Translations under genes and position numbers: made by a program
Shown here: piece by piece, positions 23,374 to 33,436 of the stretch
Numbering within the stretch: the first letter of the stretch is position 1
Layout: each line of letters begins with the position of its first letter
NCBI GenBank assembly: GCA_017649645.1
Contig: JAGCGK010000145.1
Span: forward strand, 1-41,439
Direction: 5' to 3'
Length of the DNA: 41,439 nucleotides
Source of the DNA: Clostridiales bacterium
GTDB lineage: Bacteria; Bacillota; Clostridia; Saccharofermentanales; Saccharofermentanaceae
Notes under the pieces: generated by a model
Databases searched by the model: none
The model's input: the letters and a program-made list of their open reading frames with translations, nothing else
Told to the model about the DNA's origin: nothing

Positions 23374-25290
23374 TCAGCTCTGAGCTGTATTACCCGTATA
23401 GAGATGATAGTATCTGCCCTTCTTCTCGATAAGCTGGTCATGATTTCCTCTCTCGATTATACGTCCTTTTTCAAGAACAATGATACAGTCTGAATTCTTG
23501 ACGGTACTCAATCTGTGAGCGATAACAAATGTCGTTCTTCCCTTCATGAGCTTATCCATACCCTTCTGTACCAAAGACTCCGTATGGGTATCGATCGAGC
23601 TTGTAGCTTCATCAAGGATAAGTACCGGCGGATCTGCAATAGCTGCACGAGCGATAGCAAGGAGCTGTCTTTGACCCTGAGAAAGGTTAGCTCCGTCTCC
23701 TTCAAGGACCGTATCATAGCCCTGCGGAAGGTGCTTAATGAACAGATCAGCATTAGTAAGTTTTGCAGCTGCATAAACTTCCTCGTCGGTAGCATCAAGC
23801 TTACCGTATCTGATATTCTCCTTAACCGACATGCTGAACAAATGTGTATCCTGCAAAACGATGCCTAGAGAATGACGCAGATCGTCCTTCTTGATCTTGT
23901 TGATATTGATTCCGTCATATCTAATCTTACCGTCAGCTATGTCATAGAAACGATTGATAAGATTGGTTATTGTCGTCTTTCCTGCACCGGTAGATCCGAC
24001 AAACGCGATCTTCTGACCAGGTGTAGCATAAAGATCGATATCGTGAAGAACAGGATGTCCTTCTTCATATGCAAAGTCGACGTCATGGAACTCAACATCA
24101 CCTTTAAGTTCAACATATGTTGTAGTTCCGTCCGCCTTGTGGAAATGTTTCCAAGCCCACATTCCCGTTCTTTCTTCACACTCAGTAAGCTTACCGTCGA
24201 CCATCTTGGCATTGACCAGGGTAACATAACCTTCGTCAGTCTCAGGAACCTGATCCAAAAGATCGAAGATCCTCTGTCCGCCTGCAAGACCAACCATGAC
24301 CGCATTAAGCTGCATTGAGATCTGGTTGATAGGATGAGCAAACTGCTTATTAAATGTCAGGAAGCTTGCAAGAGCACCAAGAGTAAAACTTCCGATTCCC
24401 TTTATTGCAAATGCACCGCCTACGATGGCACAGATAACATAACTCAAGTTACCGAGCTGAGCATTGATAGGCATGAGGATATTGGCAAACGTATTAGCCT
24501 TATCAGCACTTACGTAAAGCTCGTCATTACGCCTTATAAACTCCTCCATTGCCTTGTCTTCATAGCAGAAAGACTTAACGACTTTTTGGCCGGTCATTAT
24601 CTCCTCGATATATCCATTAACTGAACCGAGGCTTCTTTGCTGGATAGCAAAGTTCTTACCTGAAGCAGCACTTAACTTGGCTGTACAGAAGAGCATTACG
24701 AATACCATCGAGATGGTGATCAATGTCAAAAGCCAGTTGAGTATGATCATGCTCACGAGTACGCTCACAACCGTAACCACGCTCGATAAGAGCATAGGCA
24801 GGCTTTGGGAGATCATCTGTCTTAATGTATCGATATCATTCGTGTAAACGGACATGATATCACCGTGTGAATGCGTATCAAAATACCTGACAGGAAGGCT
24901 CTCCATCTTATTGAAAAGCTCGTCTCTTAAGTTACGGAGCGTTCCCTGCGTGATATACATCAAAAGTCTTGCCTGAACGAATGCCGCAACAACACCTATG
25001 AAATAGAATCCCGCAACTCTTATGATCGCATAAAGAAGCGGCAGAAAATCCGGTGTAGTCTGCTTCGTGAGAGGAATAATATATTCATCTATCAAGGTCT
25101 TCATGAACATAGTTCCCTGAACACTTGAGAATGTACTTGCAAATACACAGACCACAACGAATATCCAGTGGATCCAATACCATCTGAACGTATAACCGAA
25201 TATCCTCTTAAGGATCCTGAAAGGATGCTCTATCTTAGGCATAGGCCCCCTTCCTCTTTGTCCCATCTTAACCGGCTTAGGCTGTGCCAT
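23374..25290 (-). CDS. Heterodimeric ABC exporter, catalytically complete half
   Basis: 638 residues. Six membrane helices (about 38-330) are joined to an ATPase domain. Walker A is GSTGAGKTT (432-440), the signature is LSQGQ (536-540), Walker B ends in E561 (VLILDEATSSID), and the switch histidine is H592 (AHRLS). All are canonical. Between membrane and ATPase domains is an extra stretch of about 45 residues (350-395). With the upstream half it resembles BmrCD/LmrCD-type multidrug exporters; the substrate is unknown. The start overlaps the stop of its partner gene by one base (TAATG). Confidence 0.93.
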   Translation of the reverse strand: MAQPKPVKMGQRGRGPMPKIEHPFRILKRIFGYTFRWYWIHWIFVVVCVFASTFSSVQGTMFMKTLIDEYIIPLTKQTTPDFLPLLYAIIRVAGFYFIGVVAAFVQARLLMYITQGTLRNLRDELFNKMESLPVRYFDTHSHGDIMSVYTNDIDTLRQMISQSLPMLLSSVVTVVSVLVSMIILNWLLTLITISMVFVMLFCTAKLSAASGKNFAIQQRSLGSVNGYIEEIMTGQKVVKSFCYEDKAMEEFIRRNDELYVSADKANTFANILMPINAQLGNLSYVICAIVGGAFAIKGIGSFTLGALASFLTFNKQFAHPINQISMQLNAVMVGLAGGQRIFDLLDQVPETDEGYVTLVNAKMVDGKLTECEERTGMWAWKHFHKADGTTTYVELKGDVEFHDVDFAYEEGHPVLHDIDLYATPGQKIAFVGSTGAGKTTITNLINRFYDIADGKIRYDGININKIKKDDLRHSLGIVLQDTHLFSMSVKENIRYGKLDATDEEVYAAAKLTNADLFIKHLPQGYDTVLEGDGANLSQGQRQLLAIARAAIADPPVLILDEATSSIDTHTESLVQKGMDKLMKGRTTFVIAHRLSTVKNSDCIIVLEKGRIIERGNHDQLIEKKGRYYHLYTGNTAQS

Positions 25291-27056
25291 TATTCCTCAC
25301 CTCCCTTGCTGTTGAGCTTGGCTTCGTCGAAGTCGCCGCCTCCGCTCGTTTGCGCCTCATACAAGGAAGCATATGTCTCATTGATCTTGAGAAGCTCATC
25401 ATGTGTAGCAAAGGCCGTAACCTTATCATCTTCGATAACGATGATCCTGTCGGCCTCCTTAACCGATGAGATCCTCTGAGCAATTATGATCTTAGTCATA
25501 TCAGGTCTGTCATTCTTAAGACCTTCCCTGATCTTTCTGTCCGTACTCGTATCTACAGCAGATGTCGAATCATCAAGGATAAGGATCTTAGGCTTCTTAA
25601 GAAGGGCTCTGGCAATACAAAGTCGTTGCTTCTGTCCACCGGATACGTTGGTACCGCCCTGCTCGATCTTAGTGTTGTAGCCTTCAGGAAAATTACTGAT
25701 GAATTCATCTGCCTGAGCGATCTTACAAGCATTTATGCATTCTTCCTCGGTCGCATTCTCATCACCCCAACGAAGGTTATCGAAAATGGTTCCCGTGAAT
25801 AGTTCGTTCTTCTGAAGAACCATGGAAACGTTGTTTCTGAGAACTTCAAGATCGTAATCCTTTACGTTTGCACCGCCGACAAGGACTTCACCTGCGTTAA
25901 CATCATAGAATCTGCTTATGAGGTTAACAAATGTACTCTTACCTACACCGGTTCCTCCGACGATACCGATCGTCTCGCCGGATCTGATGCTCAGGTCTAC
26001 TCCGTTAAGGACATATGTATCTGCATCATCATAGTACTTGAAGCTTACGTTCTTGAAAGTGATGGAACCGTCCTTGACTTCCGTAAGAGGATTCTCGGGA
26101 TTAACGATGGAGCTTTCCTGTTCGAGAACTTCAGCGACACGCTTAGCGGATGCTGAGCTCATGGTGATCATAACAAATACCATGCTCAAAAGCATCAAAC
26201 TGATGAGGATATTCATACAGTAACTGAGAAGTGCCAGAAGATCACCTGTGGTAAGTTCGTTTGAAACAACGAGGTGAGCACCGAACCAGGAGATCAAAAG
26301 GATACATGCATTTGTGGTAAGGACCATCGCAGGGTTATTGAATGACAATACTTTCTCGGCTGCAACAGCAAGCTTATAGATGTTGTTGGATGCCGTATTG
26401 AACTTTTTCTTTTCGTACTCTTCTCTTACGAAAGACTTAACTACTCTGATGGAAGCTACGTTCTCCTGAACAGACTCGTTCATCTTGTCGTATTTTTCGA
26501 AAAGGACTCTAAAGTGTTTCATGGCAAGGAGCATGATGGTTACAAGGATGATAGCCAAAACAAAAACGGCTGCAAGATAGATAAGGGCGATCTTGGCGTT
26601 AAGGAAGAATGCCATGATCATTGCAGCGATAAGGCTCATAGGTGATCTTACGAGCATACGAAGGATCATCTGATAAGCATTCTGGATGTTTGTTACGTCA
26701 GTCGTAAGACGCGTAACGAGACCTGCAGTGGAGTATTTGTCGATCTCTTTGAAAGAGAACTTCTGGATCCTGTAGAACATCGCTTCTCGCAAGTTATGAG
26801 CAAAACCTGCAGAAGCACGGGCACCGAATTTACCGCCCATGGCACCTGCAAAGAGAGATACCAGCGCAACTATTACCATTCCACCTGCTATGTTGTATAT
26901 ATGATTAAGGTCTCCTTTATCAATACCGTCATCTACTATCGAAGCCATGAGATATGGGATCGCCATCTCACAGAAAACCTCCAATATCATGAACAGAGGA
27001 GTAACGATAGAAGCCGTCTTAAACTGTTTGATCTGCTTAGCAAGTGTTTTAATCAT
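25290..27056 (-). CDS. Heterodimeric ABC exporter, half with degenerate ATP site
   Basis: 588 residues. Six membrane helices (about 15-300) are followed by an ATPase domain. Walker A is GGTGVGKST (367-375) and the signature is VSGGQ (471-475). The catalytic Glu after Walker B is replaced by Asp (D496 in LILDDSTSAVD), and the switch His by Gln (Q527 in IIIAQRISS). This pairing of one degenerate and one intact site is the known pattern of asymmetric exporters. GGGGGT precedes the ATG. It is first of the pair. Confidence 0.93.
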   Translation of the reverse strand: MIKTLAKQIKQFKTASIVTPLFMILEVFCEMAIPYLMASIVDDGIDKGDLNHIYNIAGGMVIVALVSLFAGAMGGKFGARASAGFAHNLREAMFYRIQKFSFKEIDKYSTAGLVTRLTTDVTNIQNAYQMILRMLVRSPMSLIAAMIMAFFLNAKIALIYLAAVFVLAIILVTIMLLAMKHFRVLFEKYDKMNESVQENVASIRVVKSFVREEYEKKKFNTASNNIYKLAVAAEKVLSFNNPAMVLTTNACILLISWFGAHLVVSNELTTGDLLALLSYCMNILISLMLLSMVFVMITMSSASAKRVAEVLEQESSIVNPENPLTEVKDGSITFKNVSFKYYDDADTYVLNGVDLSIRSGETIGIVGGTGVGKSTFVNLISRFYDVNAGEVLVGGANVKDYDLEVLRNNVSMVLQKNELFTGTIFDNLRWGDENATEEECINACKIAQADEFISNFPEGYNTKIEQGGTNVSGGQKQRLCIARALLKKPKILILDDSTSAVDTSTDRKIREGLKNDRPDMTKIIIAQRISSVKEADRIIVIEDDKVTAFATHDELLKINETYASLYEAQTSGGGDFDEAKLNSKGGEE

Positions 27057-27087
27057 TGTAACCCCCTATAGACGAAACACACTTATT

Positions 27088-27117
27088 ATAATAGGTGGTC
27101 ATGTCCATATATATCAA
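27088..27117 (-). promoter_or_regulatory. Probable promoter of the ABC exporter genes
   Basis: TTGATA (27117-27112) and TATTAT (27093-27088) are spaced by 18 bases on the minus strand. An overlapping TATAAT (27090-27085) would have 21-base spacing. No terminator separates it from rel, so read-through is likely too. Confidence 0.5.
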
Positions 27118-27131
27118 AAATCGAATACTAT

Positions 27132-29606
27132 TTATGCTCTTCCTGCACTTATAACATCCTTGATGCTCTTTATCCTTCCGATAAGCCTGTCGAACTGAGT
27201 CTGTCCTCTTACCTCGACAACGAGATTGATGACAGCAGTAAAATCAGGCTTGGACTGGCTCGAGATGGAGCTTATGAAGACATGCTCCTCACTGATCGCG
27301 CTGGTGATCTCGTTAAGGATATAACGTCTGTCACTTACGACGATCTTCATCTCGACCTCATAGATATCAGTCGGGCTGTAGTTATCCCAATGAACCTTGA
27401 TAAGCCTGTTCTCACGCTCCTTATCCTTAGGGGAACGTGAAGCATACTTATGAAGGTTGATTATGTTGGCACAATTTGTCCTGTGGATACCGACACCGCC
27501 TGTCTGAGTAACGTATCCGATGATCTCGTCACCCGGAACAGGATGACAGCAGTTGGAAAGATGCACATGACAGTTCTCGAGTCCTTCTACGATGACTCCC
27601 GTGCTGGTCTTTGTCTTCTTCTCCTGAACTCTCTTAACAAGAGGCTTGTAGTTTGCTGTCGTTGACTGCTGCGTGAGGTTTTTCGGAAGACCGACAAGAG
27701 AATTCTTACCAATGTCCTCGACAAGTTCTGACGGAGTATAAAGGACTTGACCAGCCGAGTTGATCCTGTAGCCCATGGCAGTTCTCTCTTCTTCAGGAAG
27801 AGACTTGATGTACTCATCACGAAGCTTCGAGAATACCTTTCCAGGAGTCAGTACGCCGTAACCGATAGCGGCATAGATATCTTCCAGATTGGAATAACTG
27901 TATTTACGGAAGATGCCCTCCAACGATTTATGAAGAAGGAGCTGTTGCGGCGAGAAGCCGTTTCTCTGCATCTCACGCTCGAGAAGCTCACGGCCGTCAG
28001 CAATGTTCTCGGCACGGGATTCTTTCTTGAACCATGCGTTGATCTTACTTCTGGCGGACGCCGTCTTAACCATCTTCGCCCAGTCTCTTGAAGGTCCGTG
28101 GATCTTATCGGATGAAAGGACTTCGACGATATCACCGTTCTTAAGTTCGTAAGAAAGAGGCACGATCCTTCCGTTAACCTTGGCACCGTGCATATGGTTA
28201 CCGATACCGCTATGGATGTTATATGCAAAGTCGATAGGACATGAGCCCTTAGGAAGGTTTATGACGTCGCCCTTAGGCGTGAACACATAAACAGTATCCG
28301 GAGTAAGGTTGCTCTTCAGAACATCCATGAAATCCGTAGGATCCTTGGTCTCCTTCTGGCTGTCCAGGATCTGTCTGATCCAGTTCATCTTGCTGTCGAG
28401 CTGATCAAACTTCGATACTTCCGAATTACCTGCTTCCTTATAATGCCAGTGCGCAGCGATACCGTACTCGGCAGTTCTGTGCATCGCGAACGTTCTGATC
28501 TGTATCTCGAACGGAACTCCGCCCTTACCAAGAACAGTCGTATGGATACTCTGGTACATATTAGGCTTAGGCATGGCGATATAATCCTTGAATCGTCCCG
28601 GGATATGCTGATACATCTCGTGAACGATACCAAGTACCGTGTAGCAGTCCGTAAGTGTCTCTACGATGATACGGCACGCGAACAGGTCATAGATCTGTTC
28701 CAGAGTCTTATTCTGCTCTTTCATCTTGTTGTAGATACTGTAGAAGTGCTTAGGTCTTCCCTCGATCTCAACGTGCTTGATGCCGTATTCTTTTACCTTG
28801 GCACTTATCTCATTAACAACGTCAGCCATGAACTGCTCACGTTCGGATCTTTTTGAAGAGATCATGCCGACGAGTTCGTAGTATGCATCCTTATCAAGGT
28901 AACGAAGACAAAGGTCCTCGAGTTCCCATTTGATCTTATAGATACCGAGACGGTGTGCCAAAGGAGCATAGATATCAAGTGTCTCTCTGGAGATCTCAAT
29001 CTGCTTTTCAGGAGACTGGTGCTTCATCGTACGCATATTATGAAGTCTGTCGGCAAGTTTGATAAGGACTACTCGAATGTCCTTAGCCATCGCTACAAAC
29101 ATCTTACGTACGTTCTCTGCCTGGATATCTTCCTTGGAAACGTACGGGATCTTACCGAGTTTCGTAACGCCGTCTACAAGAAGCGCAACATTCTCACCGA
29201 ATATCTCTGTTATGAGATGGATATCTACGACAGTATCCTCAACGGTGTCGTGAAGGAGCGCAGCCTCAATGGTTTCCGCATCAACTTCAAGATCTACGAG
29301 GATCTGTGCAACAGCTATAGGATGGATGATATAAAGCTCGCCTGACTTACGCTTCTGATTCCTGTGTGCCTTATATGCAAAGATATAAGCCTCACGTATC
29401 ATATGCATATCATTCTCGAAAACTTCCGCACTCTCATGAAGCTTACCTGCATACTTCTCATACGACTTGATAAGGTCGCTGAATCGCTCGGCAATATTTT
29501 CCGGTATCTCAGGTACGTCGTCCGTATCCCTGAGGTACTGCAGTTCCTTTTGTATCTCTATCTCAAGCTCTTCAGGAGTGAGTTCATTTTTTCCGTTATC
29601 AGACAT
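27132..29606 (-). CDS. rel: Bifunctional (p)ppGpp synthetase/hydrolase Rel
   Basis: 824 residues, somewhat longer than usual because of an N-terminal extension of about 60 acidic residues before the HD domain. The hydrolase domain has RKSGELYIIHPIAVA and AALLHDTVEDT. The synthetase domain has the RFKD form of the RXKD motif (GRFKDYIAMPKPNMYQSIHT) and EIQIRTFAMHRTAEYGIAAH, so both activities are expected. TGS (VYVFTPKGDVINLPKGSCPI), a zinc/conserved cysteine region (NCCHPVPGDEIIG) and a C-terminal ACT domain follow. It makes and degrades the stringent response alarmone. AGAGG precedes the ATG. Its start overlaps the end of recJ by 8 bases. Confidence 0.96.
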   Translation of the reverse strand: MSDNGKNELTPEELEIEIQKELQYLRDTDDVPEIPENIAERFSDLIKSYEKYAGKLHESAEVFENDMHMIREAYIFAYKAHRNQKRKSGELYIIHPIAVAQILVDLEVDAETIEAALLHDTVEDTVVDIHLITEIFGENVALLVDGVTKLGKIPYVSKEDIQAENVRKMFVAMAKDIRVVLIKLADRLHNMRTMKHQSPEKQIEISRETLDIYAPLAHRLGIYKIKWELEDLCLRYLDKDAYYELVGMISSKRSEREQFMADVVNEISAKVKEYGIKHVEIEGRPKHFYSIYNKMKEQNKTLEQIYDLFACRIIVETLTDCYTVLGIVHEMYQHIPGRFKDYIAMPKPNMYQSIHTTVLGKGGVPFEIQIRTFAMHRTAEYGIAAHWHYKEAGNSEVSKFDQLDSKMNWIRQILDSQKETKDPTDFMDVLKSNLTPDTVYVFTPKGDVINLPKGSCPIDFAYNIHSGIGNHMHGAKVNGRIVPLSYELKNGDIVEVLSSDKIHGPSRDWAKMVKTASARSKINAWFKKESRAENIADGRELLEREMQRNGFSPQQLLLHKSLEGIFRKYSYSNLEDIYAAIGYGVLTPGKVFSKLRDEYIKSLPEEERTAMGYRINSAGQVLYTPSELVEDIGKNSLVGLPKNLTQQSTTANYKPLVKRVQEKKTKTSTGVIVEGLENCHVHLSNCCHPVPGDEIIGYVTQTGGVGIHRTNCANIINLHKYASRSPKDKERENRLIKVHWDNYSPTDIYEVEMKIVVSDRRYILNEITSAISEEHVFISSISSQSKPDFTAVINLVVEVRGQTQFDRLIGRIKSIKDVISAGRA

Positions 29607-31734
29607 TACTATTCAACCTCTTATAAGTGACTGTATCTTGAAGATTTGCTTTTCCCTTAACTTCCGACAGACTTAAGCAAACACGGTCATACGAGAATCT
29701 GCCGAGTTTGATAAGTCCTGCCTCCGAGAAAACGTCAAGGCAACGGAGAACCTGGAAAGGAGTGATCTCGTTTCCGGTCTTGATGCTTATCATTCTCGCG
29801 AGATAAATGGAATCTATGATCGATATACCGCTTCCGAACATATCCCTGATGGTCTTATATGTATCCGCATAGTGTTCGGATGTCGGTACCAAAGAAGCAG
29901 GATCCGTACCCTTCTGAAGCTTAGCTATCATATTAGGTGCAAGTCCGCTCTCATAAAGCTTTTCTAGTATCTCCGGCCTGTCCCACATAATGTTATCAGG
30001 CATCTTAGGTCTTAAATCAGCCAGATGAAGGCTCAAAGTATCATTACCCCACAGGTTAAACACGTTCATCGTGTAAGCGATATCGAGTCTGTCGCCGACC
30101 TTAAGTATAGATGAATAATTGCCCATACCAAATCCGACGGCTGAGATGACCCTCTTCATATCAGGATCATTTTCAGTATCGTAAAGATCGAGCCTAATGT
30201 GTGCTCCATCACTCATAAACTGGATATTGGCAAGGAACAGATTCCTTGTAACAAATACCGGCTTGCCGTTCCCGAGACCGAACGGTGACAGTTTACGGAG
30301 GGCATCATGGATCTTCATGGTAATGCATGATGCAGGGATCTCGGCATCGATCTTAAGGCTGTCCCTTTGCTCCTCTTCCTCAGTCTGATTTCTGGCATAT
30401 TCCTCGAGCGCTCTCATGAACTTGCCGATATCCTTCTTTTTAAGGACGAGACCTGCGGCCTTCTTATGTCCTCCGAAGTTTACGCAGTACTCGGAAGCAC
30501 TCTCTATTGCATGATATATGTCGAATTCGCCGTATGCTCTTGAAGAACCCTTAACGTTCTCAGTATCAAGACCGTCATCCGTAAAAACGATCGCACTTCT
30601 TCTGAAATGCTGCGACAGCTTACCGGCGACGATCCCGAGAACTCCCTGATGCCAATCCTTGCCGTAAGCAACGATAGGCCCCTTCGTATTTGTAAGGAGC
30701 CATTCCTCAGGCCTGTTACTGTTCTCGATCTGAGCCTTTGCTTCTTCGAAAACTTTGGCTTCGATCTCTTTTCTCTCATCATTCTGCTTTGTAAGAGCCA
30801 TGGCAGCCGCCTTGACCTTACTCCTGTCGTCATTGAGGAAAAGGTTAAGCGCATCGGAAGAATCATAAAGCCTTCCTGCCGCATTGATCCTCGGAACGAA
30901 AACAAACGAGATATAGGACTCATCCGGCTTCTTTCCGGAATCCAGGAGCATCTCATTCATTACGCGGATTCCGATATTTGTCGGCTCTTCCATGCTCTGG
31001 AAAGCCTTCTTGACCAAAGTCCTGTTCTCGCCGATTATCGGAACGAGATCTGCGATGGTAGCTATACCGGAAAGCTCGATGACCTGACGCCATACGCTCG
31101 GGAACACCTTGTGTCTCTTATCTCTGCCGAGAGCCTCGACGACCTTCATTGCAACTCCTGCGCCGCAAAGATCGACACAAGGATATGTGTTGTCCTGTCT
31201 CTTGGCACAGATAACCGCATCTGCGCAAGGAAGTTTATCCTGAACCATGTGGTGATCGGTTACGATGACCTTTATTCCGTGTTCTTTGATCTTCTCGATG
31301 GTATCAAAGTTAGAGATACCGCAGTCGACCGTTATAAGAAGCCCCGGCGCCTTTCTTAAGACATCCTCAAGGATGTAGTCCGTAAGGCCATAACCGTGCG
31401 CAGCTCTCTGCGGCACGATGTAATCCACATCGCAATTATGACTTCTGAAATATCTTACAAGGATGGAGGTAGCCGTAACACCGTCCGCATCATAATCTCC
31501 ATAGACAAGGATCTTCTCTCCTTTATCCATGGATTCGACGATAATATCAACAGCCTTTTGCATATCCACGAATAGAAACGGGTCGTGCCATTCAGAAGGA
31601 TTCTCGCTTAGAAAATCCTCCTTCCTGCCTTCCGTGTCAATTCCTCGGGATTCAAGCAAACGCTCCACAATCTGATCCGCGTCGACCTCACCCAAGGTCA
31701 GCGCGCAATCCCAATTCTTGCTCGTTAACAGCAT
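29599..31734 (-). CDS. recJ: Single-stranded-DNA-specific exonuclease RecJ
   Basis: 711 residues. It degrades ssDNA 5' to 3' in recombination and repair. The DHH phosphoesterase motifs are intact: DYDADG (80-85), D137 in TVDCG, and DHH (160-162). The DHHA1 domain has NFGGHKKAAGL. A C-terminal extension of about 150 residues follows the OB-like part. The ribosome binding site is weak (GTGAG). The gene order recJ-rel is common in Firmicutes. Confidence 0.95.
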   Translation of the reverse strand: MLLTSKNWDCALTLGEVDADQIVERLLESRGIDTEGRKEDFLSENPSEWHDPFLFVDMQKAVDIIVESMDKGEKILVYGDYDADGVTATSILVRYFRSHNCDVDYIVPQRAAHGYGLTDYILEDVLRKAPGLLITVDCGISNFDTIEKIKEHGIKVIVTDHHMVQDKLPCADAVICAKRQDNTYPCVDLCGAGVAMKVVEALGRDKRHKVFPSVWRQVIELSGIATIADLVPIIGENRTLVKKAFQSMEEPTNIGIRVMNEMLLDSGKKPDESYISFVFVPRINAAGRLYDSSDALNLFLNDDRSKVKAAAMALTKQNDERKEIEAKVFEEAKAQIENSNRPEEWLLTNTKGPIVAYGKDWHQGVLGIVAGKLSQHFRRSAIVFTDDGLDTENVKGSSRAYGEFDIYHAIESASEYCVNFGGHKKAAGLVLKKKDIGKFMRALEEYARNQTEEEEQRDSLKIDAEIPASCITMKIHDALRKLSPFGLGNGKPVFVTRNLFLANIQFMSDGAHIRLDLYDTENDPDMKRVISAVGFGMGNYSSILKVGDRLDIAYTMNVFNLWGNDTLSLHLADLRPKMPDNIMWDRPEILEKLYESGLAPNMIAKLQKGTDPASLVPTSEHYADTYKTIRDMFGSGISIIDSIYLARMISIKTGNEITPFQVLRCLDVFSEAGLIKLGRFSYDRVCLSLSEVKGKANLQDTVTYKRLNSNV

Positions 31735-31785
31735 ATATTACATCTCACTCTAATTATTTGTTTACATTTTACCAAAAAAAGTGAG

Positions 31786-31820
31786 ACAAAAAAAGAACTG
31801 CTCACATATGTGAACAGTTC
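31786..31820 (-). terminator. Terminator of rpsU
   Basis: On the minus strand GAACTG-TTCACA and TGTGAG-CAGTTC form an almost perfect 12-bp stem, followed by seven T. Confidence 0.9.
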
Positions 31821-31839
31821 CGTTAAGAATCAAATCCAA

Positions 31840-32013
31840 TCAGCGCTTGCGCTTTCTTGCAGCCTCTGACTTCTTCTTACGACGTACAGATGGCTTCTCA
31901 TAGTGCTCTCTCTTACGTACTTCAGCGAGAACTCCTGATCTTGCACATGAACGCTTAAATCTGCGAAGCGCACTATCAAGGGACTCATTCTCCTTAAGTC
32001 TGATTTCTGACAT
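31840..32013 (-). CDS. rpsU: Ribosomal protein S21
   Basis: 57 residues read directly from the minus strand. It begins [20 protein letters not shown] and ends in a basic [12 protein letters not shown] tail, with the family's [20 protein letters not shown] core. The length is typical. It is part of the 30S subunit near the anti-Shine-Dalgarno region. GGAGGG precedes the ATG, a near-consensus promoter lies upstream and a strong terminator downstream. Confidence 0.97.
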   Translation of the reverse strand: MSEIRLKENESLDSALRRFKRSCARSGVLAEVRKREHYEKPSVRRKKKSEAARKRKR

Positions 32014-32055
32014 TCTTTATCCCTCCTCTCGTGCGTAGAAATAATAACGCAAGGG

Positions 32056-32084
32056 ATTATACTAAAAACTTGATATCAAGTCAA
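32056..32084 (-). promoter_or_regulatory. rpsU promoter with a perfect palindrome in its spacer
   Basis: TTGACT (32084-32079) and TATAAT (32061-32056) are spaced by 17 bases on the minus strand. The 14-base perfect palindrome ACTTGATATCAAGT (32081-32068) overlaps the -35 and the spacer, a position where a bound protein would control the promoter. Confidence 0.8.
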
Positions 32085-32123
32085 CAAATACTTGAAAACA
32101 GGGATTCAGTAATTTCTTGTTTT

Positions 32124-33359
32124 TTACTTTCCAGCCTTTTCGAGATTCCTGATGTTTTTTCGAAAAAGCAAGAACAATGATACCACAGTAAGAAGGATGC
32201 CCGCTACCATTATGACCATACCGGAACCTCTGCCGACGCTTATATTCATGACTTTCGCCGTTACATCGGCAAGGACGCCTGAAGCTGCAAAAGCTACGAC
32301 ATAGCCGAGCTGCGAGATGAAACCGATGATGCCCCAGGCCCTTCCCTGAGTTTCCTCAGGAATGTTGATCCTGATGAGGTAATCAAGGCTGTTGTTGGCG
32401 ATAGGAAGCATAGCAAAGAAGAAAAAACCTGCAACAGTCATGAGGATCACGTTCTCTTTGATGCCGAAGACCGTCATTCCGATACCGCTTAATGCAAGAG
32501 AGAATGAAAGAAGCTTAACAAAGTGCTTCTTGATGCCCAAAGCGCCCAGGACAACGCTTGTTACGAGCATTCCGCTGGCACATATGGTCTCAAGGGTTCC
32601 AAGGGTCTTTTCGTCCCTGAAAGCAAGCACCATAGGTTCGGAAAGTGTCATCATTATTCCGATGAAGCATGTGATAACGGATGTCATGATTATGAGGGTC
32701 ATAATGCCTTTCTTGGCCCTGATGACTGCAAATCCTTCCTTGATACCGTTTTTTAGTGATACATTCTCGTCGCTCTTTTTACTCTCGATACCTCTTCTTA
32801 CAACTGCCGTAGTTATTACAGTAAGAAAAAAAGTGCAGATGTCGATGATAAGAAGAAGCTTAATGTCGCTTATAGCAAGGAGGAATCCCGCGATAATAGG
32901 AGAAAGAAGGTATCTCGCGCTTCCTGCGATACTTACAAGTCCGTTCGCCTTTGAATATTCTTCTTTGGTAAGCATATCTGTAACGGTCGCCTTGTAAGAA
33001 GGCTCCAAAAGTGCCGAGAACACGGAACTTATGGTAACACCTATGCAGATATCAAGAAGCGTAGCTCCACCCATGAACATACGGATCAGGATATATATAA
33101 GGCCGATGGCGGAAAGTCCGTCACCGAGCATCATCAAAGTCCTTCTGTCATAGCGGTCGGCAAGGATTCCCGCAGGAACGCTTAATACCAGCATCGGGAA
33201 AAATGCCAAAAGCGTAACAAGTGACGTACAAGCCGCACTTCCGGTCTGCTTATAGACATAAACACCGAGACCGAAACTTGTAAGTCCGCCACCGATCGCT
33301 GATATAAACTCTCCCGCCCAAAGGAGAAGAAACTTACCGAAATTCGAATCCTTAGACAT
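32124..33359 (-). CDS. MFS transporter, probably an exporter
   Basis: 411 residues from the ATG at 33359, where GGAGG lies 5-6 bases upstream; an upstream in-frame GTG overlaps that site. Twelve membrane segments are expected. The loop 2-3 signature is GILADRYDRRTLMMLGD. It resembles multidrug or macrolide-type MFS exporters (MFS_3-like), but the substrate cannot be read from sequence. It is the last gene of the run beginning at tetR, 77 bases after the frameshifted gene. No terminator is visible between it and rpsU. Confidence 0.88.
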   Translation of the reverse strand: MSKDSNFGKFLLLWAGEFISAIGGGLTSFGLGVYVYKQTGSAACTSLVTLLAFFPMLVLSVPAGILADRYDRRTLMMLGDGLSAIGLIYILIRMFMGGATLLDICIGVTISSVFSALLEPSYKATVTDMLTKEEYSKANGLVSIAGSARYLLSPIIAGFLLAISDIKLLLIIDICTFFLTVITTAVVRRGIESKKSDENVSLKNGIKEGFAVIRAKKGIMTLIIMTSVITCFIGIMMTLSEPMVLAFRDEKTLGTLETICASGMLVTSVVLGALGIKKHFVKLLSFSLALSGIGMTVFGIKENVILMTVAGFFFFAMLPIANNSLDYLIRINIPEETQGRAWGIIGFISQLGYVVAFAASGVLADVTAKVMNISVGRGSGMVIMVAGILLTVVSLFLLFRKNIRNLEKAGK

Positions 33360-33436
33360 ATCATCCTCCGATAAAATCACATCTTTATGATTCAGATGAT
33401 ATCCAAGAATTTATTAAACAATCATTAAATGGTAAT

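Noticed and set aside
30607-31359. A 250-codon open frame antisense to recJ
   Set aside because: It is a shadow of recJ in a strand with biased codons; no ribosome binding site.
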